Of a stretch of 64,000 nt of DNA, positions 55,276-63,895 are shown piece after piece (within the stretch, counting starts at the first letter, position 1; every line of letters begins with the position of its first letter). The position numbers and the translations under genes were made by a program. The stretch covers positions 1,178,001 to 1,242,000 of the forward strand of contig JACKEI010000001.1 in NCBI GenBank assembly GCA_020633075.1, in the 5' to 3' direction. The notes beneath the pieces are model-generated. The model was not told the origin of the DNA and made no database searches. It saw nothing but the letters and a program-made list of their open reading frames with translations. The stretch comes from Sandaracinaceae bacterium (GTDB lineage: Bacteria > Myxococcota_A > Polyangia > Polyangiales > Houyiibacteriaceae).

Positions 55276-56022
55276 GTGGCCCTCCCGTTCGTCGCGTCGG
55301 GCTCGCTCATCATGGCACATGCGGGAGCGTGGGCGTTCATCCCCATGGCGCTGTTTGCGGTTCCATCCGCCTTATTGGGAGTGCCGTGGTGTCTCGTCGT
55401 CGCGTTCCTGCATTTGAAGGACAACGTGCAAGCTCTCCCCGTCGCTCGACAGGGACTCGAGGTGGACGTGTTCCTCGACCACGAGACCGGTGCCTCGAAG
55501 GTGTTCGTGGTCCACCCGGAGCGTGCACGCGCCATGGACCGGCAGATGCGACGCGTCGCTGTCACCGCACCCATGCGGGCTGCCAGCGATGGCGCCGCGC
55601 TCTCGGACATCGAGCGGGCCGAGCTGGGGTTCATTGTCGCTCGGGTCGAGCGCCGCATCCGGATTCCTGGGGTGCTGGTCGGGATACTCTCGGTCGCGAT
55701 GGCCATCATCGCCCTGGCGGTGACGCGCTCCGTATTGCAGGGCGCTGGCATGGGAGTGCTCGTGGTCGCCATCCTCGCGCTCATCACCTACTACTGGGTC
55801 CGTAGCGACGTGGCGCTGCGTCAACGACTTCGCGCTGACGTCGAGGAGGCAGCGCTCGTTCATCTCGAGGGAACCCAGGACCGCGTCCTCCAGCACTCCG
55901 CGTTGCTCTGGCAGCGAGCCAACTATCCGGGCCCCGAGCGATGTCGCGGCGGTGGCCTCGCCGACCCACGATTCGCGAGCGAGCCCTTCAGCATCCCTCG
56001 CCGGGGGCGGCCAGGCTTCTGA
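55276..56022 (+). CDS. Membrane protein with probable frameshifted 5' end
   Basis: A 248-residue membrane protein with hydrophobic segments near residues 1-45 (SLIMAHAGAWAFIPMALFAV and LLGVPWCLVVAFL) and two near 135-175. A basic or amphipathic stretch lies between. Start uncertain: GTG 55276 is in frame, while the only strong Shine-Dalgarno (GGGGAGGAGAGGG, 55213-55225) precedes an ATG at 55227 in another frame (MATKKALTTVV). The likely original start is 55227 with a one- or two-base shift before 55270. The C-terminal 30 residues are Arg/Pro-rich and look shifted too. Function unknown. Confidence 0.45.
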   Translation: MALPFVASGSLIMAHAGAWAFIPMALFAVPSALLGVPWCLVVAFLHLKDNVQALPVARQGLEVDVFLDHETGASKVFVVHPERARAMDRQMRRVAVTAPMRAASDGAALSDIERAELGFIVARVERRIRIPGVLVGILSVAMAIIALAVTRSVLQGAGMGVLVVAILALITYYWVRSDVALRQRLRADVEEAALVHLEGTQDRVLQHSALLWQRANYPGPERCRGGGLADPRFASEPFSIPRRGRPGF

Positions 56023-56320
56023 GCACCCCGCGCCGTCGCCACGAACGTCCTAGAGGCTTTCGTCGCGTCGACCAGGCTCTGGGCCAGAGGAATCTTGTGG
56101 CATTCCGACTCGGTGAGCATGCGGATCGCAGCACAACGGTTGGTCGTGGAGTGGACGACGGAGTCGCGCGGCAGCGCCGGTGCCTCGCATCGCAACGCCG
56201 TGCCGTCGTCGTTGGCGCTCCCGACGCTGCCCGACGCCGATGGCACCGCACTCGTACACCTCGCGCTGGTTCAGCGGAACGCAGTCGCGGGCCGGAGCGG
56301 TCGCGTCCCCGCGCGATGAC
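55923..56320 (-). pseudogene. Frameshifted remnant with paired Cys
   Basis: Two minus-strand frames read as one protein if one base is removed near 56210. The first reads ARDCVPLNQREVYECGAIG; the second reads SANDDGTALRCEAPALPRDS, TTNRCAAIRMLTESECHKI, PLAQSLVDATKASRTF. Composition is protein-like and Cys spacing is regular. No start is visible. The ends are uncertain. It overlaps the tail of the frame at 55276-56022 on the other strand, so at least one of the two is not functional. Confidence 0.4.
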
Positions 56321-56460
56321 CGTCACGAGTCGCGGCCCTCACAGCTGCTAGTACGTGCGCGAGCAGACTCCGGTGGAGCTCATAGTAGACATGAAGCACA
56401 CTTTGCTAAGTGTTCGAAAAGTTTACATATTCTATCTTCTGCGGAATGCGCCTGTAGGCG

Positions 56461-57955
56461 TTTTATAGAAATGTCGGGTTTGCGGTTTTTAGAGATGTCG
56501 GGTCGCCGAAGGTCGGACGATCGCGCGCATGTCTGCCGCCTACCTGACCATGAGCCACCGAGAACTGGATCGCAGCGAGGTTATGCACCGGCTGCTGGAA
56601 CGTCGACTGTCGCAGCGGGAGGCCGCGAGCATGCTGGGGCTGAGCGTACGCCAGACCGAGAGACTGCTGGCGAGCTACCGACTTCACGGCCCCGCTGGGC
56701 TGATATCCGGCAAGCGCGGCAAGCCCTCCAACCGGCTGCTGCCTGACGAGCAGCGGCGCGAAGCGCTGGACCTGGTCCGCCGCTACTACAGCGACTTCGG
56801 GCCCACGCTGGCGCACGAGAAGCTCGTCGAGCAGCACGGGGTCAAAGTGTCCGTGACGACGCTGCGCCGGTGGATGGCGGAGGACAAGCTCTGGCAGACA
56901 CGCAGGCAGCGTGCGGGCCGTGCGCAGCGCCCACGCAACCGCCGGGCGTGCCTGGGTGAACTGGTGCAGATTGACGGCAGCGACCACGAGTGGTTCGAGG
57001 ACCGCGGGCCGCGCTGCGTACTGCTGGTGTTCGTGGACGACGCCACCAGCGCGCTCCTCGAGCTGCAGTTCGTGCACACCGAGTCGACCTTCACGTACTT
57101 CGAGTCCACGCGCCGCTACCTGCACCGCTTCGGCAAGCCCGTGGCGTTCTACAGCGACAAGGCGTCGGTGTTCCGCGTGAACCGCGAAGACCATGCTGGA
57201 AGCGGTTTGACGCAGTTCGGGCGCGCGATGCAGGACCTCGACATCGACGTCATCTGCGCCAACACTGCGGCCGCCAAAGGACGTGTGGAGCGGGCCAACA
57301 AGACACTGCAGGACCGACTCGTGAAGGAGCTCAGGCTGCGCGGCATCTCGACGATGGAGGAAGTCAACGCGTTCCTCCCGGAGTTCATGGTCGATTACAA
57401 TGCGCGCTTCGCGACGCCACCGCTGAGCGAGCACAACGCCCATCGCCCTCTCCTCGCCGGCGAGCGCCTGGACGACATCTTCCAGCTCCGGAACCGGCGC
57501 AAGGTCAGCAAGAGCCTCACGCGGAACTACAAGGGGCAGCTCTACGTGCTTGAACCCACCCCCGAGGCCAACGCTGCGCGCGGCAGCCGCGTCGACGTGT
57601 TCGAAGCCGACGACGGCACGGTCAGCCTCCGCGCTCACGGCGTCGAGCTCCCCGCGAACATCTTCCAGAGACACGGCCTGGCCTCCGTGCCGCGGCAGCA
57701 AGGGGCCGTCGTGCCCAACAAGCACCTCTCCGCGGTGCTCACCCTCATCCGCGAGCAGCAACTCCTCGAGACCCAAGAGAAGCTCGACAAGGCCCGCACC
57801 TACCGTGAACGCACGCTCTTGAGGGGCCGCCTAGAGCACGCCGTGTCGTCCTGACCTTCCGTCTGGGGACTGGGGGGAGAACGGCTTCCAACCCTCACGC
57901 ACCTACATTGGACCCGACATTTCTAATGAACTCTTTTGCCGACATCTCTAATGCT
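56461..57955 (+). mobile_element. Insertion sequence, IS1202-like (ISNCY) group
   Basis: About 1.5 kb around one transposase gene. Each end carries two inverted copies of AGARATGTCGG. At the left they are at 56467-56477 (AGAAATGTCGG) and 56491-56501 (AGAGATGTCGG). At the right, in reverse, they are at 57939-57949 and 57914-57924. They are spaced 24 to 25 bases apart. Exact ends and target duplication were not resolved. Left flanking sequence (56380-56460) is locally AT-rich. Confidence 0.75.
56529..57854 (+). CDS. DDE transposase (ISNCY/IS1202-like)
   Basis: A 441-residue transposase. HTH region residues about 20-60 (LSQREAASMLGLSVRQTERLL), then an integrase-core DDE domain: first Asp in QIDGSDHEWFED, second in AVAFYSDKASVFR, Glu in AAAKGRVERANKTLQDRLVKEL. 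The C-terminal 130 residues are a beta-barrel-like domain. ATG at 56529 or 56547 may be the start. Appears intact, with no stop or shift. Confidence 0.92.
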   Translation: MSAAYLTMSHRELDRSEVMHRLLERRLSQREAASMLGLSVRQTERLLASYRLHGPAGLISGKRGKPSNRLLPDEQRREALDLVRRYYSDFGPTLAHEKLVEQHGVKVSVTTLRRWMAEDKLWQTRRQRAGRAQRPRNRRACLGELVQIDGSDHEWFEDRGPRCVLLVFVDDATSALLELQFVHTESTFTYFESTRRYLHRFGKPVAFYSDKASVFRVNREDHAGSGLTQFGRAMQDLDIDVICANTAAAKGRVERANKTLQDRLVKELRLRGISTMEEVNAFLPEFMVDYNARFATPPLSEHNAHRPLLAGERLDDIFQLRNRRKVSKSLTRNYKGQLYVLEPTPEANAARGSRVDVFEADDGTVSLRAHGVELPANIFQRHGLASVPRQQGAVVPNKHLSAVLTLIREQQLLETQEKLDKARTYRERTLLRGRLEHAVSS

Positions 57956-58095
57956 CTTTGACAGCGCCGCCGGTCAGCGCGCATGAAGGTGTCGTGCATG
58001 CCTAGAGGGTGCCACGGGACGGGGGTTGGGCGGTAGTCCGGGGCTGAATTCGGGGGGGGGACGGAGCTGTGCCTGGTGAGCGGGGGTGTTGCGGC

Positions 58096-59616
58096 TCACC
58101 AGGTGTCGTCGCGGGGCGCTTGGGAGAGGTCGTCTTCGAAGAGGTCGGCCTGGGTGGCTTCGTCGGCTTCGTAGACGGTGTCTCCGGGGGCTGGGGGGGA
58201 TGGGCCGGCGCGTGGTTCGGGTGGGGCGTGGCCTTGGTGCCGGAGGATGGCGCGGATGCTGGTGGCGCGGAGGATGGTGGCCACGTGGCGCATGCGGCCG
58301 CCGCAGTGGGGGCAGGCGAGGACGTCCAGGCCGAAGCTGTGGCGCATGAGCTCGGCCCAGGCGGTGTTGCGGGCGCGTTGCGGGGCGGTGGAGCTGGGGG
58401 ACTTGGTGGGGCGCCTGGTGACGGTGACGCCTGGACGCTCGTAGCGGATGGCTTGGCGGCGAAGTCGGGCGTTGGCGCCGAGGATGCCGCCGTACAGGAG
58501 GGTGTTGGCGGCGGGGGGTGGGACCAGGGCTACCAGGCGGTCGATGAAGCGCTCGCGGCTCATGCGGATGTGGGTGGTGCCGTCCCGCCAGGGGGTCTTG
58601 AGCTCGAGCACCACGCTGTCCGCGTGCAGCGTGAGGCGCTTCTCTTTCAGCGGGGGCCGCAGGATGTAGCGGACCATGCGCTCGAGCTCGGCGCGGGCGC
58701 CGGCGCGGACGGCGATGTGGGCGTCCAGGTCAAAGCCCTGGTCGTGGGCCTTGCGGCGCGCGAAGGCGCTTGGGTCGCGGGGGTCGTGGGTGCGCACGCG
58801 CCAGGCGCCCCGGTTGACGACGCCGTCGCTGTAGAGCTCGCCCATGCCGGGCAGCAGCAGGGTGCCGGCGGCGTCCGCGTCGAGGTCGGCCAGGCCGCGA
58901 CGCCGGGCCAGGCGCGTGACGCGGGCCTTGATGGTGGCCAGCAGGGTCTCGAGCTCGTCTGCGGTGGGAGGCAGCGCTTCCAGGAAGCGCAGGCTGCCGT
59001 TGCTCTGCGTGACGAAGGCGCCGTCCAGGTACACCGCGTGAAAGTGGACGTTGAGGTTGAGGGCGCCGCCGAAGCGCTGGATGGCCATGATGCTGCCGGT
59101 CTGCGCGTCGTCGTGCTGCCCGGGCGGGCCCACGCTGCGGGCGCGGGCCTTGTAGAACGCGTCGATGGCGCGCCGGGCGATACGCCACACGGCCAGGGTG
59201 AGGTCGTGGTCGAAGGCCATGTGCCAGCGCAGCTCGTGCGGAAAGGTGAGCACCCACTGGCGCGTGCGCACGGGCGGCAGCACACGCTCCACCAGGTGCT
59301 TGGCTTGGTCCGCCATGCGCCGGCCGACGCAGCGCGGGCAGAAGGCGCGCTGCTTGCAGCTGAGGGCCACCAGGCGGCTCTGCGCGCAGTCGTCGCAGCG
59401 GAAGCGGGCAAACCCATGCCACAGGACGCCACAGCTCAAGTAGCTTCGCAGGGCCTTGGCCACGAACGGTGGCGGCGGGCGGGCGTGGCGGGCGGCGAGG
59501 TAGGAGTCGAGGCTCTGGTGCAAGAGTTGGTGGAGGGGCCCTGCGGTCGGGTCGCGGGGTTGGTACTCCGACGGCGTCGCGGAACGCGGAGCGGCGGCAG
59601 GGGCGGCGGGCGACAC
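58096..59616 (-). CDS. IS91-family transposase
   Basis: A 506-residue HUH-type rolling-circle transposase. The N-terminus has a zinc-ribbon-like Cys set (CDDCAQ...CKQRAFCPRCVG), the HUH motif is in NVHFHAVYLDG (about residue 195), and conserved FPHELRWHMAFD precedes it. A late zinc knuckle VLACPHCGGRMR and an acidic C-terminus follow. Frame intact. The element's ends (oriIS, terIS) were not recognised; a run of eight G lies at about 58052. Located 140 bases from the IS1202-like end, on the opposite strand. Confidence 0.9.
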   Translation of the reverse strand: MSPAAPAAAPRSATPSEYQPRDPTAGPLHQLLHQSLDSYLAARHARPPPPFVAKALRSYLSCGVLWHGFARFRCDDCAQSRLVALSCKQRAFCPRCVGRRMADQAKHLVERVLPPVRTRQWVLTFPHELRWHMAFDHDLTLAVWRIARRAIDAFYKARARSVGPPGQHDDAQTGSIMAIQRFGGALNLNVHFHAVYLDGAFVTQSNGSLRFLEALPPTADELETLLATIKARVTRLARRRGLADLDADAAGTLLLPGMGELYSDGVVNRGAWRVRTHDPRDPSAFARRKAHDQGFDLDAHIAVRAGARAELERMVRYILRPPLKEKRLTLHADSVVLELKTPWRDGTTHIRMSRERFIDRLVALVPPPAANTLLYGGILGANARLRRQAIRYERPGVTVTRRPTKSPSSTAPQRARNTAWAELMRHSFGLDVLACPHCGGRMRHVATILRATSIRAILRHQGHAPPEPRAGPSPPAPGDTVYEADEATQADLFEDDLSQAPRDDTW

Positions 59617-59812
59617 GGCCGGCGTGGCTGCAAGACGTGCTCCCCGGTCGCTCTGTCCATGAACGGGGCCCTTTCCGGCAGCGGGAACGGCGGCCCGCCC
59701 GCGATCCGGCGGCGTCCGCCGCGCCGCGCTACTCGACCTGCACTCGAACGGGTAGGGACCACTCGCCCAGGAAACAAGCCGCGCGGCCGAATTGCGTCAG
59801 CCCGCCATTGAC

Positions 59813-59847
59813 AACTGGTATTACCACCGGTACTGGTGATACCAGTT
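59813..59847 (+). promoter_or_regulatory. Palindromic operator next to the GntR-type gene start
   Basis: Perfect 9-bp arms AACTGGTAT (59813-59821) and ATACCAGTT (59839-59847) surround a 17-base centre that holds two further TACCA/TGGTG half-sites. The right arm ends immediately before the ATG at 59848. No Shine-Dalgarno is visible, because the operator occupies its place. Autoregulation by the GntR-type regulator is likely, and binding here should block transcription or initiation. Confidence 0.75.
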
Positions 59848-60681
59848 ATGAGCGCCCGTTCCAGCAAGCCCCGTCAGTCCGCTGCAGACCGCGCCACCAC
59901 GCGCCTGCGTCAGCGCATCCTCTCCGGCGAGCTGCCCGCTGGGTCCGCGCTCCCGGGGGAGCGAGAGCTGTCGGAGACGCTGGGGGTGAGCCGCCTGACG
60001 CTCCGCACCGCGCTCACGCGGCTGGAGTCCGAGGGCCTGGTCCGTTCGTCCCACGGGGCCAGCACCCGCGTGCAGGACTTCCGCGCCACGGGCGGCCTCC
60101 CGCTGCTCAGTCACCTCGCGGAGGAGAAGCTCGCGCGCGGGGAGATTCCGCTGTCCCTGCTGCGCGACATCCTGGAGCTGCGGCGCCTGCTCGCCGTGGA
60201 GGTGCTGGCCCTGGTGGCGGAGCGGGGGACGCGCGAGGACCTGAACGGCCTGCGCGCGCATCTGCGCCTGCTGCGCGAGCAGGAGGGGGACGAGCTGAGC
60301 TTCATGGCCCTGGACCTCGCCTTCGCGCGCAAGGTGGTGCTCAGCACGCACAACGTCGCGCTCTCGCTGCTCTACAACACCGTAGAGCGCCTGGTGGAGT
60401 CCAACCCCCTCGCGCGGCCGGCGTTCCTGGTCAACACGGACAACGCGCTGGTCGTGTACGAGAAGCTGCTGGAGCTGCTGGACCAGCGGGACGTCGAGCG
60501 GGTGCGCAGCGTCTCACGCACGCTGCTGCTGCGCATGGACCGTCGCACCCTGGACAAGCTCGACCCGAGCGGCGCGCTGCGCCAACCCAGCTTCGACGCG
60601 GCCGATGACGCGCTCGAGGCAGACGCGAGTGATGGCGGCCCGCCCCGGCGCGGCCGCGCAGTCTCAACGGAGGTGTCGTGA
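59848..60681 (+). CDS. GntR-family (FadR-like) transcription regulator
   Basis: A 277-residue regulator. The winged helix is at about residues 12-72 (RLRQRILSGELPAGSALPGE, then LSETLGVSRLTLRTALTRLE, then GLVRSSHGASTRV). The C-terminal helical ligand domain follows (LRDILELRRLLAVEVLALVA, LDLAFARKVVLSTHNVALSL). The last 30 residues are Asp/Ala-rich. ATG at 59848 abuts the operator. The next gene starts within its stop (ATGA), so regulator, small protein and oxidoreductase are coupled. Confidence 0.9.
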   Translation: MSARSSKPRQSAADRATTRLRQRILSGELPAGSALPGERELSETLGVSRLTLRTALTRLESEGLVRSSHGASTRVQDFRATGGLPLLSHLAEEKLARGEIPLSLLRDILELRRLLAVEVLALVAERGTREDLNGLRAHLRLLREQEGDELSFMALDLAFARKVVLSTHNVALSLLYNTVERLVESNPLARPAFLVNTDNALVVYEKLLELLDQRDVERVRSVSRTLLLRMDRRTLDKLDPSGALRQPSFDAADDALEADASDGGPPRRGRAVSTEVS

Positions 60682-61106
60682 TGATCGCAATCGAGAGGCA
60701 GTGGGCGGAGGCGGTGCTTGGTGGGTTCAGCGGCGGCGAGCTGTGCGGGCAGGCGCCCCCGCTCGAGGGCGTGGACTACGTGCGCGCGATCGAGTCGCTG
60801 GTGGAGCACGGCAACCCCATCGCCGCGGTGGGCGTGCGCCTCGCGCTGATGACCATCGCGACGGCGCCCATGTGGCACTGGAGAGAGCGTCGGACCATGG
60901 TGGACCTGTCCCCCGACGAGCGCGTGGCGCTGCTGACGGAGCTGGTGGACCACCCGCTCTTCGCCGTGCGCGAGCTGGCCATCCTCATGAAGATCCAGGC
61001 GGCGATGGCCCTCATGGGCAGCCCGGCCATGCGCACGTGGGCCGGCTACGGCCGCGGCGCTGGGCGCGGCGGGCTGACGCAGCTGCGCGTCCTGGGAGGT
61101 GTGTGA
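60678..61106 (+). CDS. Small helical protein upstream of the GMC oxidoreductase
   Basis: A 142-residue protein with no signal or membrane segment, mostly helical. Recognisable pieces are GVRLALMTIATAPMWHWRER and FAVRELAILMKIQAAMALMG. It ends in a Gly-rich tail. Overlaps the regulator stop by four bases and the GMC gene by one base (TGATG). Position suggests an accessory subunit or partner of the oxidoreductase, similar in spirit to small subunits of some GMC dehydrogenases. No family recognised. Confidence 0.75.
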   Translation: MMIAIERQWAEAVLGGFSGGELCGQAPPLEGVDYVRAIESLVEHGNPIAAVGVRLALMTIATAPMWHWRERRTMVDLSPDERVALLTELVDHPLFAVRELAILMKIQAAMALMGSPAMRTWAGYGRGAGRGGLTQLRVLGGV

Positions 61107-62614
61107 TGGCGCGCTTCGAGATCGACGACGTCGCGGACTTCGTGGTGGTGGGCACGGGGGCGGGCGGCGCCACGGCCGCGCGGGTGCTCAGCGCGGCGGG
61201 TCACTCGGTGCTCATGCTGGAGGAAGGCGGCTGGCTGCGCACGGAAGACCGTCCGCGCGACATGGTCGGGGCGATGGCCGCGTCCATGCGCGACGCGGGG
61301 GCTCAGGCCACTCGCGACGCGGCGCCCATGCCCCTGCTGCAGGGGGTCGCCGTGGGCGGCAGCACCGCCATCAACAGCGGGATCATCTGGCGCCTCCCCG
61401 AGGACGTCCGCACCAGCTGGACGCGCGACCACGGCTTGGGTGAGCTGGTGGACGCGCGCGGCTTGGACGCCGCGTTCGACGCCATCGAGCGGGACCTCGA
61501 GGTGGCCGAGACGTCGGACGACCTGCTGGGCCACAACGGCGGGCTGATGCGCACGGCGGCGGAGCGGCGCGGCCTGCCGGGGCGCGCGATGGTGCGCAAC
61601 TCGAAGCGCTGTGAGGGCAGCGGCGAGTGCCTGCAGGGCTGCCTGACCGAGGCTCGGCGCAGCATGGACGTGAGCTACGTGCCCATGGCCATGCGGGACG
61701 GCGCGCGCCTCCATACGCACTGCCGCGTCTCCCACGTGGAGCGCCGCTGGGGCCGGGCCGTGGGGGTGGTGGGCGACGTGCTGGGCGCGGACCGCAAGCC
61801 GAGCGGGCGCTTCCGGGTGCGCGCGCGCCGCGGCGTGATCATCGCCGCCGGGGTGCTGCACACGCCGGTCATCCTGTTGCGCTCGGGGCTGCGCGGTCAG
61901 GTGGGCAAGCGCTTTCAGGCGCACCCCGGCTCGGCCATCGTCGGGCGCTTTGCGCACGCGGTGGGGCAGGGGGGAGGCGCCACGCAGGCCTACGAGATCC
62001 CCATGCGCGCGAGGGGCTTCAAGATCGAGTCCCTCTCCATGCCGCCGGAGATGCTCACTGCGCGCCTGCCAGGCGTGGGGGCCGAGTGGATGGAGCGCAT
62101 CGCGCAGCTGGACCACCACGCCCACTGGGTCGCGCAGTGTCGCTTCGAGGCCATGGGCCGCGTGCGGGTCGGCTTCGACGGGCGCCCCGCGGTCACGTAC
62201 CACCCCACGGCGCGCGACGTGGGCGTGCTGCTCGACGGACTCGCGCTCGTCGCCGAGCTGATGTTCGAGGTCGGCGCCGAGGAGGTCTATCCAGGGGTGC
62301 ATGGCGTGCCCGAGGTGCTGCGCAGCGTCGACGAGGTGGCCGCGCTGCGGCGCCCGGGCATCACCCGTGCGGACCTGCACATGGTGGCGTCTCACCTGTT
62401 TGGCACGGCGGTGGCTGGTCGCTCGGCGCGTGACAGCGTGGTGGGCCCCAGCCTGGAGGCGCACGCGCTGCGTGGGCTGTACGTGATGGACGCGAGCGTC
62501 TTCCCCACCAACCTGGGGGTGAACCCCCAGCACAGCATCATGGGCGTGGTCCACCGGGCCAGCGCGCAGCTCGCCAATCAGGAGCGGGCCGGGCGCTGGC
62601 GCTGGGCCTCGTGA
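61106..62614 (+). CDS. GMC-family FAD-dependent oxidoreductase
   Basis: A 502-residue flavoenzyme. The FAD dinucleotide fold is at the start (FVVVGTGAGGATAARVLSAA), then the family GGSTAINSGIIWRLPED segment. A Cys-rich insertion CEGSGECLQGC follows near residue 175, as in long-chain-alcohol or glucose-dehydrogenase-like GMC enzymes. The C-terminal signature reads GLYVMDASVFPTNLGVNPQH, with the catalytic His/Asn site. It oxidises an alcohol or sterol-like substrate; the specific one is unknown. Its last 37 bases overlap the end of the convergent methyltransferase gene. Confidence 0.92.
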   Translation: MARFEIDDVADFVVVGTGAGGATAARVLSAAGHSVLMLEEGGWLRTEDRPRDMVGAMAASMRDAGAQATRDAAPMPLLQGVAVGGSTAINSGIIWRLPEDVRTSWTRDHGLGELVDARGLDAAFDAIERDLEVAETSDDLLGHNGGLMRTAAERRGLPGRAMVRNSKRCEGSGECLQGCLTEARRSMDVSYVPMAMRDGARLHTHCRVSHVERRWGRAVGVVGDVLGADRKPSGRFRVRARRGVIIAAGVLHTPVILLRSGLRGQVGKRFQAHPGSAIVGRFAHAVGQGGGATQAYEIPMRARGFKIESLSMPPEMLTARLPGVGAEWMERIAQLDHHAHWVAQCRFEAMGRVRVGFDGRPAVTYHPTARDVGVLLDGLALVAELMFEVGAEEVYPGVHGVPEVLRSVDEVAALRRPGITRADLHMVASHLFGTAVAGRSARDSVVGPSLEAHALRGLYVMDASVFPTNLGVNPQHSIMGVVHRASAQLANQERAGRWRWAS

Positions 62615-63450
62615 GCGGCAAAGCGCTGGGCTAGCGCGGCGCAGTGGGCGGGGCCCGTCCCGCAGCAGCCCCCGAGGACACTGGCGCCGGCCCGTCGCCA
62701 CGTCTCTGCCAGGTCCACGTAGCGGGCCGCGGCGGGGACGTCGGCGGCCGTCCAGCCCAGCGCGTCGTCGGGGTGGCCCGCGTTCGCGTAGGCGCCCACT
62801 CGCCCCCCAAGTGCAGCCAGCGCCTCGACGTAGGGGAGGGTGAGGGCCGCCGGGGTGCAGTTCACCAGGATGCAGCTTGCGCCCCGCTCGAGCGCCCCTC
62901 GCGCGGCGGCGTGCATGGCTTCCGGCGTGAGCAGCGTCCCGTCGGGGCCGGCCGTGAACGCGGCCCAGGTCTCAACCCCGGTGGCCACGCACTCTTCCAC
63001 TGCGACCCAGGCCTCGCGCGCGACGGGGAAGGTCTCGCAGAGCAGGAGGTCGCAGCCGGCCTCGGCGAGCGTGCGAGCCAGCTGCCGGTGCTCCTCCCGC
63101 GCCCCCTCGAGGGGGCTCAGGTCCGGCCGGTAGCAGTCCTCCACGGGCGCGAGGCTGCCTGCGACGCGCGCGCTCGTCGGCACGGCCGCACGCGCGAGCT
63201 CCACCGCCCGGGTGGCCAGCGCCTCGAAGCCGGCGCCCAGCTTGCGCGGTTGGGTGCGGAAGGTGTTGGCGGTGTGAACGCTGGCCCCCGCGCGAGCGTA
63301 GTCGGCGTGGATCTGGCTCAGCACCTCGGGCGCCGAGTCGATGGCCCCCGCGCTCCACAGGGGCAGCGGGGTCTGGACCCCTCGGCGCAGCAGCTCCGTG
63401 CCCACAGGGCCGTCCAGGATGTCCACGTGTTCGGCCGGGAGACCCGACAC
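62578..63450 (-). CDS. Homocysteine S-methyltransferase family protein
   Basis: A 290-residue zinc-dependent methyltransferase. Opening motif ILDGPVGTELLRRG; zinc ligands are Cys in LVNCTPAAL and the Cys pair in VLGGCCGTGPAH. Middle motifs HTANTFRTQPRKL and VAGSLAPVEDCYRP match the S-methylmethionine/homocysteine methyltransferase family. The GTG at 63450 has GAGGCGCAG ahead and the previous gene ends 7 bases upstream. The frame extending to 63648 is unsupported. It probably makes methionine from homocysteine and S-methylmethionine, by family. Confidence 0.9.
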   Translation of the reverse strand: MSGLPAEHVDILDGPVGTELLRRGVQTPLPLWSAGAIDSAPEVLSQIHADYARAGASVHTANTFRTQPRKLGAGFEALATRAVELARAAVPTSARVAGSLAPVEDCYRPDLSPLEGAREEHRQLARTLAEAGCDLLLCETFPVAREAWVAVEECVATGVETWAAFTAGPDGTLLTPEAMHAAARGALERGASCILVNCTPAALTLPYVEALAALGGRVGAYANAGHPDDALGWTAADVPAAARYVDLAETWRRAGASVLGGCCGTGPAHCAALAQRFAAHEAQRQRPARS

Positions 63451-63457
63451 CTGCGCC

Positions 63458-63895
63458 TCAGTCGCGCAGCGACGCGTCGCGCTGATCCGTGGCCAGCTCG
63501 GGTCCGAGCTCTTGGAGGGTGGCCATGTAGCGCAGCCAGAGGCGATGCATGACCAGAGAGTCCGGCCCCAGCTCGTTCTCGAACACCAGGAAGGTGTCCA
63601 CGCACACGACGCCGCGAGGCCCGAGGGCCACCAGCAGGTCGGGCTCACCGTCGGCGACGCCGTAGTCGACCGCGCCGCTCATCATGCCCTCGCAGGTCTG
63701 CTGCGCGCCGTCCCAGTCGGAGCGGGCCACGATCGGGAGCGGGGTGACGTCCACGTCGCTACCGGTGCCCGCCGTGTCTCCGGCGTCGCCGCACGCTCCG
63801 AGGCTCATGGCCATCAAGGCCACGAGAGCGCTTCGCGCAGGCGCGAAACGCAGGGCACACCCAATGGCGCCAAGTCGGAAGGAGGGGAGGGGCAC
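63458..63895 (-). CDS. Small lipoprotein
   Basis: A 145-residue protein with an N-terminal hydrophobic stretch and lipobox MSLGAC (Cys35). The mature part contains an acidic Asp/Gly-rich tether, then a compact region with TCEGMMSGAVDYG and RGVVCVDTFLVFENELGPD, and a Leu-rich end. Two mature-region Cys may pair. The stop lies 7 bases upstream of the methyltransferase start. Function unknown. Confidence 0.68.
   Translation of the reverse strand: MPLPSFRLGAIGCALRFAPARSALVALMAMSLGACGDAGDTAGTGSDVDVTPLPIVARSDWDGAQQTCEGMMSGAVDYGVADGEPDLLVALGPRGVVCVDTFLVFENELGPDSLVMHRLWLRYMATLQELGPELATDQRDASLRD

Noticed and set aside
56449..56462. Palindrome CGCCTGTAGGCG as a recombination (attC-like) site
   Set aside because: It is short, lacks the attC core layout, and no integron integrase is in the window.
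58069..59811. 580-residue plus-strand frame across the IS91-type gene
   Set aside because: It is antisense to a transposase with clear HUH and zinc motifs; Gly/Val-rich composition is an artefact.
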